From Methyloterricola oryzae (lineage in GTDB: Bacteria; Pseudomonadota; Gammaproteobacteria; Methylococcales; Methylococcaceae): 64,000 nucleotides of DNA. Shown piece by piece: positions 53,463 to 61,685 of the stretch. The position numbers and the translations under genes were made by a program. The DNA is taken from positions 1-64,000 of the forward strand of contig NZ_JYNS01000010.1 in the NCBI RefSeq assembly GCF_000934725.1, given 5' to 3'. The notes beneath the pieces are model-generated. The model was not told where the DNA came from. It made no database searches and saw only the letters and a program-made list of their open reading frames with translations. Every line of letters starts with the position of its first letter. The first letter of the stretch is position 1.

Positions 53463-55015
53463 ATCCCCCTCAGTACCCGGCTGCCCGCCCGCAGACGGCA
53501 GAGTTGAATGAAATAGGACGGGTTGAGAAACAGCTCGTTCATGTCCCCCAACTCGTCCACGGTCAGTCCCTTGCGTACTAGCGGGGCCAGATACTGGAAA
53601 CCGTCCTTGGCGCCGGCTCCCACGTGGAAGGCGCCGACGATGCGGCGCGTATCGCCGTCGATTACCAGCTTCTGGAACCCCGACAGCTCGGGCCTGAGCA
53701 GGGCGTAGAGCATCATCCGGTCGCCGGCCGGCAGCGATACGGAGTCCCCGTCGGGATTATCGGGCGGCAGCTTGAGGACGATCACGTTGCGGAGGCGGGC
53801 GCGCGCCTGTTCCTCCCCCAGGCCCAGCCAGCAGACCTCATAATGGGTATGCAGGAAATCCGGAAAGTCCTCGACCCGGTAATGGGCCTCGTCCCCCATG
53901 ATGTTGCGAGCCGCGCACACGCCGCCCTTGCGGGCCTTGAACATCTCCATGGGAGCGCCCACCACGTCGCCCACCGCATAGACATCCGCCACCGAGGTGC
54001 GCATGCGGCTGTCCACTTGCACAAAGCCATTCGCGTCGGTGGCAACTCCCAGAGCGGCTAAGGCCTCCGCGGAATTGGGCTGCTGTCCCAGCCCCAGGAA
54101 CAGGAAGTCGGTGCTTACCTCATGGCTGCCTTCTCGGGTCTGGATCGTCACCGCCGCCAGTTTTCCCTCCCCATCGCCCTCCAAAGCGACGACGTGTGCG
54201 CCGCTCCAGAATTCCATGCCCTGCTCCCGCATGCGGGTCATCAAAAAGGCGCGAGTTTCCGCGTCCTGAATTAGCGCCAAGGGCTCCTCGCGGGAGACGA
54301 CGAGGGTGCGGCGGCCCGTCGCGTTGAAGAAACAGGCGTATTCGATGGCGGTCTTGCCGCCGCCCGCCACCACGGCGGTCGGCCCGGGCTCGTAATCCAG
54401 GCGGTCGACCAGACTGGCATAATCGAAAACGCCGGTGAGCGACTCGCCTTCAAGGCCCAGCGCCCTGGCCCGGGAGCCGGTGGCGAGCACCAGGGACCGG
54501 GCGCGATAAATGGATTCCGCGACTTCCACGCTGTGGGCATCGACGATGCGCCCCGGGGCACCGAGCACGAACTCCAAGTCCAGTTGCTCCTGGCTCTGGT
54601 AATTCATGAAGGCATGGGGGCCGGTGCGTCCCTGCCGGAACGCCTCGACCAGTTCCAGGATGGAAACCTGCTTGCCGCGCAGATCCTGGAACCACAAACG
54701 GCCCGAAAAACTGCGCTCCAGCATGAGCTGCGCCGCCGCGTCCGAGAACAGATGATGGGGTACGCAGGCATGGTGGGGACAGGAGCCGCCCAGGAAGGGC
54801 CAGCGATCGATGATGAGGGGGCGGCCGCCCATGGCGCGGAGATACGCGGCGCCGAAGCGGCCACCGGCCCCGCCTCCCAGGAAGATAGCATCGAAAGGAC
54901 GACGGTCGCCGCGGTCGATATTCACCAGCGGCTCGCCGCCGCCCGCGGCCAGACGATCCTCGATCTCGCGGCGCCAGCGCGTCGTGGTCCATTGGGCCCC
55001 GCTTACGTCAGTCAT
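53459..55015 (-). CDS. xecC: 2-ketopropyl-CoM carboxylase/oxidoreductase-like flavoenzyme
   Basis: A 518-residue disulfide oxidoreductase of the 2-KPCC type. FAD site AIFLGGGAGGRFGAAYLR, redox pair C79-C84 (GGSCPHHACVPHHLFSD), HAFMNYQSQEQLDLE, VFDYASLVDRLDYEPGP, KTAIEYACFFNATGRRTL, AVGDVVGAPMEMFKARKGG and FPDFLHTHYEVCWLGLGEE follow the Py2 enzyme closely. 2-KPCC cleaves 2-ketopropyl-CoM and carboxylates the product to acetoacetate. The C-terminal active-site motif is FLNPSYFIQL (F496, Y501), where Py2 has Phe-501 and His-506; Tyr replaces His by a single-base change. Activity as a carboxylase is therefore uncertain. Confidence 0.88.
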   Translation of the reverse strand: MTDVSGAQWTTTRWRREIEDRLAAGGGEPLVNIDRGDRRPFDAIFLGGGAGGRFGAAYLRAMGGRPLIIDRWPFLGGSCPHHACVPHHLFSDAAAQLMLERSFSGRLWFQDLRGKQVSILELVEAFRQGRTGPHAFMNYQSQEQLDLEFVLGAPGRIVDAHSVEVAESIYRARSLVLATGSRARALGLEGESLTGVFDYASLVDRLDYEPGPTAVVAGGGKTAIEYACFFNATGRRTLVVSREEPLALIQDAETRAFLMTRMREQGMEFWSGAHVVALEGDGEGKLAAVTIQTREGSHEVSTDFLFLGLGQQPNSAEALAALGVATDANGFVQVDSRMRTSVADVYAVGDVVGAPMEMFKARKGGVCAARNIMGDEAHYRVEDFPDFLHTHYEVCWLGLGEEQARARLRNVIVLKLPPDNPDGDSVSLPAGDRMMLYALLRPELSGFQKLVIDGDTRRIVGAFHVGAGAKDGFQYLAPLVRKGLTVDELGDMNELFLNPSYFIQLCRLRAGSRVLRGM

Positions 55016-55027
55016 GTCCGGGCCGGC

Positions 55028-55258
55028 TCAGCCGGGCGGCTCGCGGCCTGCAGTCGGAGCGGCGCCGCCGCAGCAGGGGCAGCCGGAGCCGTGGGCCGAC
55101 TCCAATGGGTGGGGAAGCGGCGGGCTATCCGCATCGGGCCGGGCGTGGTCGCTGCCGCACCGGGAACAGACCCAGCACTCCGGCTCGCGGGTTCCGGCAA
55201 ACACCATGCCGCTGAAGCGATGCCCGCAGTCGGGGCAGACAATCTGATAGATGGGCAT
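55028..55258 (-). CDS. Small zinc-ribbon (FmdB-like) protein
   Basis: A 76-residue protein starting MPIYQIVCPDCGHRF, with cysteine pairs CPDC, CSRC and CPCC that fit one or two zinc ribbons of the FmdB regulatory family. It lies between the epoxyalkane:CoM transferase and the carboxylase genes, 12 bp before the latter. A metal-delivery or regulatory role is possible but unproven. The tail is rich in Pro and Gly. Confidence 0.7.
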   Translation of the reverse strand: MPIYQIVCPDCGHRFSGMVFAGTREPECWVCSRCGSDHARPDADSPPLPHPLESAHGSGCPCCGGAAPTAGREPPG

Positions 55259-55354
55259 GGCCTCGGTCCAAATCACGCCGACGACTGCGCGTCGGCGTGT
55301 CCGCCAGGTGGTTATTGTTTTAGTGCATCCGGAGCCGCTTGAACCTTGCCCGGA

Positions 55355-56482
55355 TCAGGCCGCCGCGGCCCGCTTAGCCGCCAGTTCCCGCCGCACCAGC
55401 TCGGTTCCTTGCACCAGGGCATGCAGTTTGTCGATGGCGATATAGCGTTGCAACAAAATCAGCCCGCAGTCCGTGGTCACCCCGAGCCGCTCCGCCGGGA
55501 TCACCTGCAGCAGCCTGCGGATGCGATCCGCGACCTGCTCGGCGGTTTCGGTGATGGTGCTCTTGACGTCGATCACCCCCGCCCAGAAGCTGATGTTGTC
55601 CGGCAAGGCATTCGATTTGAGGACGTCCAGCCCGCTCATGTCGTCACTGCGGCGTCCGCAGCTCTCCAGGTTGAGCACGTCGATGTGTGCCCGGTAGGCG
55701 GCTGGAACCACCGTGGCGGTGGCTTCCGGCTGCTTTCCTCGCCGCTTGGTCAGATCGTAGACTTCGCCGGCGCTGGCGGTTTCGTCGGGCAGGTAGGCGG
55801 GCGTCCCGCCCCAGTTGCCCCAGCACACGTGCACGATGATCTTGGCGTTCTTCACGCCCTCCACCGCCCGGTTGAAGGCCTCGATGGCCCAATCCTCGAA
55901 GCCGTAGGGCCAGGTGAACTCGTCCAGTTGGATGAAGTCGACACCCAGGGCGTCCACTTCCAGCAGATCCTCGTTGATGGCGGCCGCGATGGCCATGGCC
56001 CGGTCCCGGGAGGATTTGTAATGCAGGTCGTTGCTGGCCTGGGCCAGCACCTGGATGCCGGTGTACTGGATCTTGACCGGCTTGCGCGTGGCGCGTTTCA
56101 GCGCCTTCGCCTGCTCGACCATGATGGCGCCGCGCCGTTTGATTTCCTGATCCACCGTGCCGGCGTGCAAACGGCTGTAGATAGGGAAGCCGAGGTGCCC
56201 GCCCTTGAGATTGTAGCCGAGGCGGCGGAAGTAGTAATACAGGGCCTGGTCGGCATAGTTGTCGCCATGCACGCGCCCATCAGCGATGATGTCCAGGCCG
56301 GCATTTTCCTGGTCCCGGGCGATCGCGCCGATCACATCCTCCAGCGCCTCGCGCCACATGGAATCCGGCGGCTCCTGATCGCCTCTGAAGTGGCGGGCAA
56401 ATTCCGCGTCCCACCAGCGCGGGTTGGGATAGTTGCCGACCATGCTGGTCGGGATGAGTACCTCGCTGCCACGAATCTTCAT
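55355..56482 (-). CDS. xecA: Epoxyalkane:coenzyme M transferase
   Basis: A 375-residue MetE-like zinc enzyme, first gene of the operon, with AAAAAGGAGG upstream of the ATG at 56482. N-terminal LIPTSMVGNYPNPRWWDAEF, DIIADGRVHGDNYADQALYYYF, FIQLDEFTWPYG. Zinc ligands appear to be H218 and C220 (VHVCWGNWGG) and C339 (VTTDCGLILLQRY), as in EaCoMT. It opens an epoxide ring with the CoM thiolate, giving a hydroxyalkyl-CoM thioether. The CoM synthesis genes in the same operon support this over a methionine synthase role. Confidence 0.9.
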   Translation of the reverse strand: MKIRGSEVLIPTSMVGNYPNPRWWDAEFARHFRGDQEPPDSMWREALEDVIGAIARDQENAGLDIIADGRVHGDNYADQALYYYFRRLGYNLKGGHLGFPIYSRLHAGTVDQEIKRRGAIMVEQAKALKRATRKPVKIQYTGIQVLAQASNDLHYKSSRDRAMAIAAAINEDLLEVDALGVDFIQLDEFTWPYGFEDWAIEAFNRAVEGVKNAKIIVHVCWGNWGGTPAYLPDETASAGEVYDLTKRRGKQPEATATVVPAAYRAHIDVLNLESCGRRSDDMSGLDVLKSNALPDNISFWAGVIDVKSTITETAEQVADRIRRLLQVIPAERLGVTTDCGLILLQRYIAIDKLHALVQGTELVRRELAAKRAAAA

Positions 56483-56766
56483 TGCTCCACCCTCCTTTTT
56501 CAACGGCCGATTAATTCTTGCCTTCCCTGAACCCGCCTCCCCACCGCATTGGGCAAACACGCGCTCGCCGGCGGGCACGCACTCCCCGCTCCGGGCCTTG
56601 CTCACCCGCTAGTCAAATGCCTTTGGTTGTGCGACATTGCGCCGCATCCGGCGTATTTTGTCAACAGGCTATTTCTGTCACTTGCCTTGACCTCAAAAAT
56701 CCGTTCTGATTCGCGCGCACCCAGCGCAACGACGCTTGCTAAATCCCCATTTCGACGAGGCCTAGC

Positions 56767-58179
56767 ATGAACAACCCAATAGGCGAACACGCCGCCGAAA
56801 TCGGCGCATTGGTAGCGCGTGCCCGCAAGGCGCAAGCGGGCATCGAGCACTACTCCCAGGAGCAGGTGGACGCGCTCACCACGGCCATCGCCTGGTCCGT
56901 CGTGCGGCAGGACCGCGCCGAGACTCTGGCGCGACTGGCTGTGGACGAGGGGGGATTCGGGAACTACCCGGACAAGGTGCTCAAGATCCGCAACCGCATC
57001 ATGGGCACCTTGGCGGACATGGCGGACGTCAGGACCGTGGGCGTGGTCGAAGAAAGCCCCGACAAGGGCTTGATCAAGATCGCCAAGCCGGTGGGCGTGG
57101 TGGCCGCCCTGATCCCCACCACCGGCCCCGATGCCACTCCGCCATTGAAAGCACTTCTGGCCCTGAAGGGACGCAACGCCATCATCGTCGCCGCCCATCC
57201 GCGCACCCAGAAGACATCGGCCCTGGTGGTGGATTTCATGCGAGCCGCATGCGAACAGGTGGGCGCTCCGGCGGACCTGATCCAGTTGATCGAAAAACCC
57301 TCCCTGGCCAAGACCCAGGAACTGATGCGGCAGGTGGACCTGATCGTCGCCACCGGCGGCGAAGCCATGGTGAAGGCGGCCTACAGTTCGGGCACACCGG
57401 CCTATGGGGTGGGCGTAGGGAATTCCGTGCATGTGGTCGACGAGACGGCGGACCTGCAGGATGCGGCCAGATGCATCGCCGTGGCAAAAACCTTCGACTA
57501 CGCCACCAGTTGCCTCGCCGACAACGCGGTGGTAGCGGCCGCGGCCGTGTACGATGCGCTCAAGAACCTGCTCATGGAACAGGGCGGCCATGTCTGCAAT
57601 CCCGAGGAAAAACGCAGGCTGCAGACCGTGATGTGGCCAAAGCCCGGCGTGCCCATACCGGCCTTGGAAGTGATCGCCCGGTCGGCCGGCGAAATCGCGG
57701 CGCTGGCCGGAATACCTGTTAGCGAGGCCTGCCGGTTCCTCGTGGTGGAAGAATCCGGGACGGGCCCCGAGCACCCGTTTTCAGGCGAAAAGCTCTCGGT
57801 GGTGCTGGCCCTGTACCGCTACGAAGGTGGCATCGGGCAAGCGGTGGAGCAAGTCAACCGCATCACCGACTACCAGGGGCACGGCCATACCTGCGGCATC
57901 CACACCTGCAACGACGACCATGTGATGGCCTTGGCCATGGGCACGCGCACCGCGCGGGTGATGGTGAACCAGAACCTCAACGAGGGCGCGGGCAGCCCCC
58001 GCAATAGCCTGCCCTACACCCTGAGCCTGAGCTGCGGCACCTGGGGCGGCAACATCACCACGGAAAATGTCAACGCGCGCCACTTCGTCAACCTCACCTG
58101 GGTGTCCCGGCCGGTAAAACCGCGCGTGATAAACGAGGAAGCGTTATTTCGCGAGCACTGGCAGAAACATGGGCAATAG
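56767..58179 (+). CDS. Acylating aldehyde dehydrogenase, sulfoacetaldehyde-dehydrogenase-like (SauS type)
   Basis: A 470-residue CoA-acylating-type aldehyde dehydrogenase with catalytic C249 (FDYATSCLADNAVV), GVVAALIPTTGPDATPPLKAL, HPRTQKTSALVVDFMRAA, LIVATGGEAMVKAAYSSGTP and TCGIHTCND. Its sequence pattern fits the SauS/SafD branch that converts sulfoacetaldehyde to sulfoacetyl-CoA, but alternatives such as other short aldehydes cannot be excluded. Divergent from xecA with a 284-bp shared upstream region, so co-regulation is plausible, and a sulfonated C2 substrate would fit CoM turnover. Confidence 0.8.
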   Translation: MNNPIGEHAAEIGALVARARKAQAGIEHYSQEQVDALTTAIAWSVVRQDRAETLARLAVDEGGFGNYPDKVLKIRNRIMGTLADMADVRTVGVVEESPDKGLIKIAKPVGVVAALIPTTGPDATPPLKALLALKGRNAIIVAAHPRTQKTSALVVDFMRAACEQVGAPADLIQLIEKPSLAKTQELMRQVDLIVATGGEAMVKAAYSSGTPAYGVGVGNSVHVVDETADLQDAARCIAVAKTFDYATSCLADNAVVAAAAVYDALKNLLMEQGGHVCNPEEKRRLQTVMWPKPGVPIPALEVIARSAGEIAALAGIPVSEACRFLVVEESGTGPEHPFSGEKLSVVLALYRYEGGIGQAVEQVNRITDYQGHGHTCGIHTCNDDHVMALAMGTRTARVMVNQNLNEGAGSPRNSLPYTLSLSCGTWGGNITTENVNARHFVNLTWVSRPVKPRVINEEALFREHWQKHGQ

Positions 58180-58198
58180 CCTTCGGTGGCTGCCGGAG

Positions 58199-58234
58199 CT
58201 AAGGGGCTTTCAATACGATTAACCCGCCCCTTAG
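58199..58234 (+). terminator. Inverted repeat after the aldehyde dehydrogenase gene
   Basis: CTAAGGGGC (58199-58207) pairs with GCCCCTTAG (58226-58234) around an 18-base loop, 20 bp after the stop. A second GC-rich inverted repeat, GCCGGGC near 58237 with GCCCGGC near 58262, follows. There is no T-run; it may act as a terminator or RNA-stabilising structure. Confidence 0.5.
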
Positions 58235-58433
58235 TGGCCGGGCTAATGCGGGGCACGGATGGCCCGGCGCGGCCAGAAGCCGCGTCAGCCAAGGTCGAGC
58301 GCGCACCGACCTTGGCGTCGGCCCGAAATAACAGGAGGGCATTTTGGGGCCTGATCAATATTGGCGGAACGGGTGATATGATGCCCTGAAAAAACCTTAG
58401 CCTGAAATCCCCTCGCATAAGAGCCGACACTGC

Positions 58434-60077
58434 GTGCCCCGGACCAAGCCCCCCCGATTGAATAGACGTTTTCGCCGGCCCCGGCGGCTCCTGGCGAAGC
58501 ACGAAATTTCCCTCGTCGTCCTGCTCGCGCTCGTCCCGGTTTTCCTCACACTCACCCTTTCCTTCCTCTGGACGGTGCGGCACATCGAACATCAGATGGC
58601 CTTCCTGGCGGACGCGACGGCGCGGCGCTCGGAAAAGATACTGAAGGTCACGGAAACCAATTTGCGCCAACTGGCCGAGCATACCTCGGCGCGCTGCGAC
58701 CTGAACGCCCTCGCCTTCATGCGCGAAAAGGTGTTCAGCGTGCTGTATATCCGCGAGATGGGCATCATCAACGACAACCGGCTTACCTGCAACGATATCC
58801 AGCGATTTACACCGCCGGTACTCATCACCGACCGGGAGTCGAGCAAGATCTCCGAGAGCGACGGGGAAATCACCATCGTGCCGCCGGTTGCGACCCTGCA
58901 GGGCGGCAAATCAATGCTGGTCAATTACCGCGTCGATGCGCGCAACTACGTGAACGCGCTGATCGATCCCGACCTGTTTCAGGAGTTTCATGAATACGTG
59001 CGGCTGGGCGAAGTCAGCAGCGTGTTCCTGGTGCGCGGCGACGGCAAAGCCGTCATCAGCTTCGGCACCATGTCCGAGGGCGATCTGCCGCCCCTGATGG
59101 AGAGCATCCCGCACCAGCTGCAGCATCGCGGCAAGCTGTTCTCCGTCTACAAGTCCGGCGCCTTCCCCCTGTATGCGGTAGTGGCCAGTTCGCCCGCCTT
59201 CATACTGCGACAATGGCGGGACCAGTCGCTGCCCCTCGGGTTTAGCGGACTGTTCATCTCCGTCGCCCTGATCGCCCTGCTCAAGTCCAACCGGCGCCGG
59301 CGCAGCCTGCTGCAGGGGGAGTTATGGCAGGCCCTGGAAAACGACGAACTGGTGCTGCATTACCAGCCGGTGATCGACATGCACAGCCAGCGCTGCGTGG
59401 GCGCGGAAACCCTGGTGCGCTGGCAGCATCCGGAGCAAGGCCTGCTGATGCCGCTGATCTTCCTGCCGGCCGCGGAGCAGACCGGGGTCATCCGCGCACT
59501 GACCCACTGGGTGGTGCGGCGCGTGGAGTGGGAACTTGGCGCCTTTCTCAAGAACAATCCGGATATCTATGTCAGCATCAATCTCAGCCCATCCGACTTG
59601 GGCTGTGACGGCCACAAGGTAGGCTTCGAGGATCTCGTGATCGACCTGGTTCCCAACGGCCAGATTGTCTACGAAGTCACCGAGCAAAGCCTGATCCCCG
59701 ACCATGTCACTAGCGCCAACGACATCATGCAGTCCCTGCGCCGGCGCGGCGCCAAGGTCGCCCTGGACGACTTCGGCACCGGCTATTCCAGCCTCAGCTA
59801 CCTGCACCGTTTTCCAGTGGATTACCTGAAGATCGACAAAGCCTTCGTGGATGGCATCGAAGACGAGGCCGAGAGTGCCAGCCTGGTGGACCACATCATC
59901 GGCATCGGGCACAGCCTGCAGTTCCAACTCATCGCCGAAGGCATCGAGCACCTCTATCAGATGCGCTATCTGCTCAAGAGCGGCGTGCAGTTCGGCCAGG
60001 GCTTCTTCTTCTCCCGGCCGCTGGCGGTGGATGAATTCCTCGTGTTCGTGCGCGAGCGCAACAAGGAAGTCATGTGA
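58434..60077 (+). CDS. CSS-domain-like EAL cyclic-di-GMP phosphodiesterase
   Basis: A 547-residue membrane protein with a GTG start. Transmembrane segments flank a periplasmic sensor (VVLLALVPVFLTLTLSFLW; about 38-280; GLFISVALIALL), followed by a cytosolic EAL domain (VGAETLVRWQHPEQG, VYEVTEQSLI, VALDDFGTGYSSLSYLHRFP, YLKIDKAFVDG, IAEGIEH, QGFFFSRPL). The EAL signature is AETLVRW, with catalytic residues kept, so c-di-GMP hydrolysis is likely. The sensor resembles CSS domains but has RCD in place of the CSS motif; a second cysteine is kept (LTCND). Confidence 0.85.
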   Translation: MPRTKPPRLNRRFRRPRRLLAKHEISLVVLLALVPVFLTLTLSFLWTVRHIEHQMAFLADATARRSEKILKVTETNLRQLAEHTSARCDLNALAFMREKVFSVLYIREMGIINDNRLTCNDIQRFTPPVLITDRESSKISESDGEITIVPPVATLQGGKSMLVNYRVDARNYVNALIDPDLFQEFHEYVRLGEVSSVFLVRGDGKAVISFGTMSEGDLPPLMESIPHQLQHRGKLFSVYKSGAFPLYAVVASSPAFILRQWRDQSLPLGFSGLFISVALIALLKSNRRRRSLLQGELWQALENDELVLHYQPVIDMHSQRCVGAETLVRWQHPEQGLLMPLIFLPAAEQTGVIRALTHWVVRRVEWELGAFLKNNPDIYVSINLSPSDLGCDGHKVGFEDLVIDLVPNGQIVYEVTEQSLIPDHVTSANDIMQSLRRRGAKVALDDFGTGYSSLSYLHRFPVDYLKIDKAFVDGIEDEAESASLVDHIIGIGHSLQFQLIAEGIEHLYQMRYLLKSGVQFGQGFFFSRPLAVDEFLVFVRERNKEVM

Positions 60078-60148
60078 CTGGGCGACAGTGGAAGGCTACT
60101 GAAAAAGGCAAGCTCCGCTCGTTGAAGACGGCTTAAAGGGACAACGAC

Positions 60149-60904
60149 ATGGCGAGGACCATTTCGATCCATTCGTTTCGCGGCGGCACCGGCAAGACCA
60201 ACACCACGGCGAATCTAGCCGCGCTTCTGGGCCGCGCGGGCAAGCGCGTGGCCGTGGTCGACACGGATATCCAGTCTCCGGGCATACACGTGCTGTTCGG
60301 GCTGGATGAGTCGGCGGTGCGGCATACCCTGAACGACTTCCTGTGGGGCGCCTGCGACATCCGCGAGGCGGCCCACGATGTCTCGGCGGTGGCTGGCGCC
60401 GCCGGGCCCGGCGCGGTTTATCTGGTGCCGTCCAGCACGCGCAGCGGCGATATCGCCCGCGTGCTGCGCGAGGGGTATAGCGTCGAAATGCTGACCGATG
60501 GTTTCCAGGCGATGATCGGCGATCTTGCCCTGGATGTGCTGCTCATCGACACCCACCCCGGCCTCAATGAGGAAACCCTGCTCGCCATCGCCATCTCGGA
60601 CGTGCTGCTGGTCATCATGCGCCCTGATCAGCAGGACTACCTGGGCACCGGCGTCACCGTGGAAGTGGCGCGCCGCCTGGAAGTCCCACGCATGCTGATG
60701 GTGGTCAACAAGACCCCTGAGATCTTTGCGCCCACCGAGGTGAAGGCCAAGGTCGAGGATGCCTACGGCTGCCCCGTCGTCGGCGTACTTCCGCATTCCG
60801 AAACGATGATGCAACTGGCGAGTGGCGGCATTTTCGCCGTGCATCATCCCGATCATCCCCTGAGCGCGATCTACGCGAAGATCAGCAAGGCACTGCTGGA
60901 TTGA
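60149..60904 (+). CDS. MinD/ParA-family ATPase
   Basis: A 251-residue P-loop ATPase with deviant Walker A SFRGGTGKTNTTANLAALL, RVAVVDTDIQSPGIHVLFGL and DVLLIDTHPGLNEETLLAIA. Such proteins position complexes such as flagella, pili or plasmid partition machinery, or drive septation. It starts 71 bp after the EAL gene. No partner ParB/MinC-like gene is adjacent. ATG preceded by AAAGGGAC. Confidence 0.85.
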   Translation: MARTISIHSFRGGTGKTNTTANLAALLGRAGKRVAVVDTDIQSPGIHVLFGLDESAVRHTLNDFLWGACDIREAAHDVSAVAGAAGPGAVYLVPSSTRSGDIARVLREGYSVEMLTDGFQAMIGDLALDVLLIDTHPGLNEETLLAIAISDVLLVIMRPDQQDYLGTGVTVEVARRLEVPRMLMVVNKTPEIFAPTEVKAKVEDAYGCPVVGVLPHSETMMQLASGGIFAVHHPDHPLSAIYAKISKALLD

Positions 60905-60923
60905 ACGGGTGCGACGCTCCGGA

Positions 60924-61685
60924 TCATTCGCCTGATTCGCCAGACAGCTTGCCGCGCAGCGAACGCGCCTTGGCCCGCAACTCGCGGAAGCTGTCGGTTT
61001 CGGTGATCGCCGCCACGTGCCGGTGCTTCTTGCTTTCATCGATCTCGATGCGCAAGCGCCGCAGTTCATCCCTCAACTGCGCTTCACGCCGGCTCACATC
61101 CTCGGCCATGGCAAAAAAGGCAGCGATCAAAGACTCAATCCGGATCTCACGACCTTCCGCTGCATCCTGTCCGTGGTTCCTCTCGATCTCCAGATCGGAC
61201 AGCGCTGAACCGTAATCGCCGCCCGCAATGCGCCGGCTCCAGGCGATGGACTTTTCGATATAGCCGGTCGCGAAGCGCAACTTGGCCGAGAGCCCACGGA
61301 TGATCTCCAGCGCCAATTGCGGATGCTCGCCCAAGACCTTCAACCAATCCGGGCGCGTCAGCAGCAGGAGCACGGCGGGCGATTGCGTGACCGCGCCGGC
61401 CGAGCGCGGCGCGTCATCCAGCAGTGCCATTTCGCCGAAAACGTCCCCAGGCCCGAGCTGATTGACCACCAGTTCCGCCGCCTCATCGGCTTGCGACACG
61501 ATCCTGACCTGACCCGATTGAACGATGTAAAGCACGTCCCCGGCATCTCCCTGCCGGAACAGCACGTGCTCGGCATCGAAGTGCCGGGCCTGTAGATGAG
61601 CGGCCAGCATGTCCAGGCTCTCCGCGTCGAATTCGCGGAACAGGGGAATGCGCTTGAGGAATCCCGAGTGGCTAGTTGTATTCAG
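60924..61685 (-). CDS. Cyclic-nucleotide-binding-domain protein
   Basis: A 253-residue protein with a cNMP-binding domain (IPLFREFDAESLDMLAAHL, VLFRQGDAGDVLYIVQSGQV, GPGDVFGEMALLDDAPRSA) and a C-terminal helical, charged region likely to form a coiled coil (SRREAQLRDELRRLRIEIDESKK). There is no DNA-binding HTH. The start is uncertain: a CTG at 61685 within the arginase 3' end gives the family-like N-terminus; a longer frame to 61826 is mostly arginase antiframe. It overlaps the arginase stop by 14 bp, so the two are coupled. Confidence 0.75.
   Translation of the reverse strand: MNTTSHSGFLKRIPLFREFDAESLDMLAAHLQARHFDAEHVLFRQGDAGDVLYIVQSGQVRIVSQADEAAELVVNQLGPGDVFGEMALLDDAPRSAGAVTQSPAVLLLLTRPDWLKVLGEHPQLALEIIRGLSAKLRFATGYIEKSIAWSRRIAGGDYGSALSDLEIERNHGQDAAEGREIRIESLIAAFFAMAEDVSRREAQLRDELRRLRIEIDESKKHRHVAAITETDSFRELRAKARSLRGKLSGESGE

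Noticed and set aside
55355-56482. Assignment of the MetE-like gene as methionine synthase
   Set aside because: It has only the C-terminal-type catalytic domain and lies in an operon with comA, a 2-KPCC-like gene and a hydroxyalkyl-CoM dehydrogenase-like SDR.
55346-56530. A 394-codon plus-strand open frame
   Set aside because: Antisense shadow of the epoxyalkane:CoM transferase gene.
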